Shown piece after piece: positions 6,172 to 6,275 of a stretch of 6,275 bases of DNA; positions within the stretch are counted from its first letter, which is position 1, and every line of letters starts with the position of its first letter. A program made the position numbers and the translations under genes. Origin of the DNA: Oscillospiraceae bacterium (GTDB lineage Bacteria; Bacillota_A; Clostridia; Oscillospirales; Ruminococcaceae); the NCBI GenBank assembly GCA_017523995.1, contig JAFWUX010000024.1, forward strand, positions 1 to 6,275. The letters are read 5' to 3'. The notes under the pieces were generated by a model. The model saw only the letters and a list, made by a program, of their open reading frames with translations. It had not been told where the DNA came from and made no database searches.

Positions 6172-6275
6172 AATTGAGGTCTATACTATATTGAGTACCC
6201 TCATGCGTGTACTCAACTTCTGCATGAGTAATCTCACGATGCTGATCGCGGAGATTTTTCAGCCAGGTCAGCATA
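6071..6275 (-). pseudogene. 5' part of the same mobile-element-type gene, in another frame
   Basis: The frame is open from the right window edge to the TGA at 6073-6071. An ATG at 6274 may be the start or may be internal. Its sequence (MLTWLKNLRDQHREITHAEV, then a YEGGELREVRCDGHPEVER segment) looks like real protein up to codon CGT (6118-6116). After that it turns into an Arg/Ala/Ser-rich tail typical of a wrong frame. If one base near 6115 is removed, GHPEVER continues directly into YLRQLDEMEAAAENE of the long downstream frame, a smooth helical sequence. I therefore read it as the upstream part of the neighbouring long frame, split by a one-base insertion. The alternative is a separate 67-residue gene overlapping a downstream start at ATG 6093, which has no good ribosome binding site. 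Confidence 0.5.

Noticed and set aside
1..6275. CRISPR arrays, tRNA or rRNA genes, transposase or integrase genes
   Set aside because: I looked for regularly spaced repeats, cloverleaf-like stretches and recombinase motifs and saw none.

Overview
The window looks like part of a chromosome from a dockerin-using Firmicute, most likely a Ruminococcus-type gut or rumen bacterium (Oscillospiraceae). The evidence is two secreted proteins with type I dockerin modules, an ECF sigma factor of a kind common in that group, GGAGG-type ribosome binding sites and moderate GC content. The organism assignment is an inference.

Layout. (1) Positions 1-332 hold the 3' end of a plus-strand gene cut by the window edge, closed by a strong intrinsic terminator (367-407). 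(2) Positions 428-3424 form a self-contained plus-strand operon. A good sigma-A-type promoter is followed by a second, ECF-like promoter, then an ECF sigma factor (about 565/574-1131), a one-TM anti-sigma/sensor protein (1128-2192) whose TTG start overlaps the sigma stop codon, and a secreted dockerin protein of unknown function (2215-3372). The operon ends in a GC-rich hairpin. (3) Positions 3373-3568 are intergenic and contain two further inverted repeats. (4) Positions 3569-4300 (minus strand) hold the C-terminal part of a second dockerin protein that lacks its N-terminus and signal peptide. (5) From about 4300 to the right edge, on the minus strand, lies a long acidic multi-domain protein in the style of large accessory proteins of clostridial conjugative elements. 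It appears broken twice: a probable one-base frameshift near 6115, and loss of its own C-terminus at the junction with the dockerin fragment near 4280-4310.

How the parts may work together. The sigma factor would be held at the membrane by the anti-sigma protein. That protein projects a Thr-rich stalk and a globular domain with a calcium-loop-like motif outside the cell. The third gene exports a protein that dockerin-cohesin pairing could attach to a scaffoldin. This suggests that the operon couples an extracellular cue to an extracellular cellulosome-type component, possibly through autoregulation. The right-hand third appears to be a recombination scar rather than a working locus. I found no tRNA, rRNA, CRISPR array, transposase or integrase in the window.
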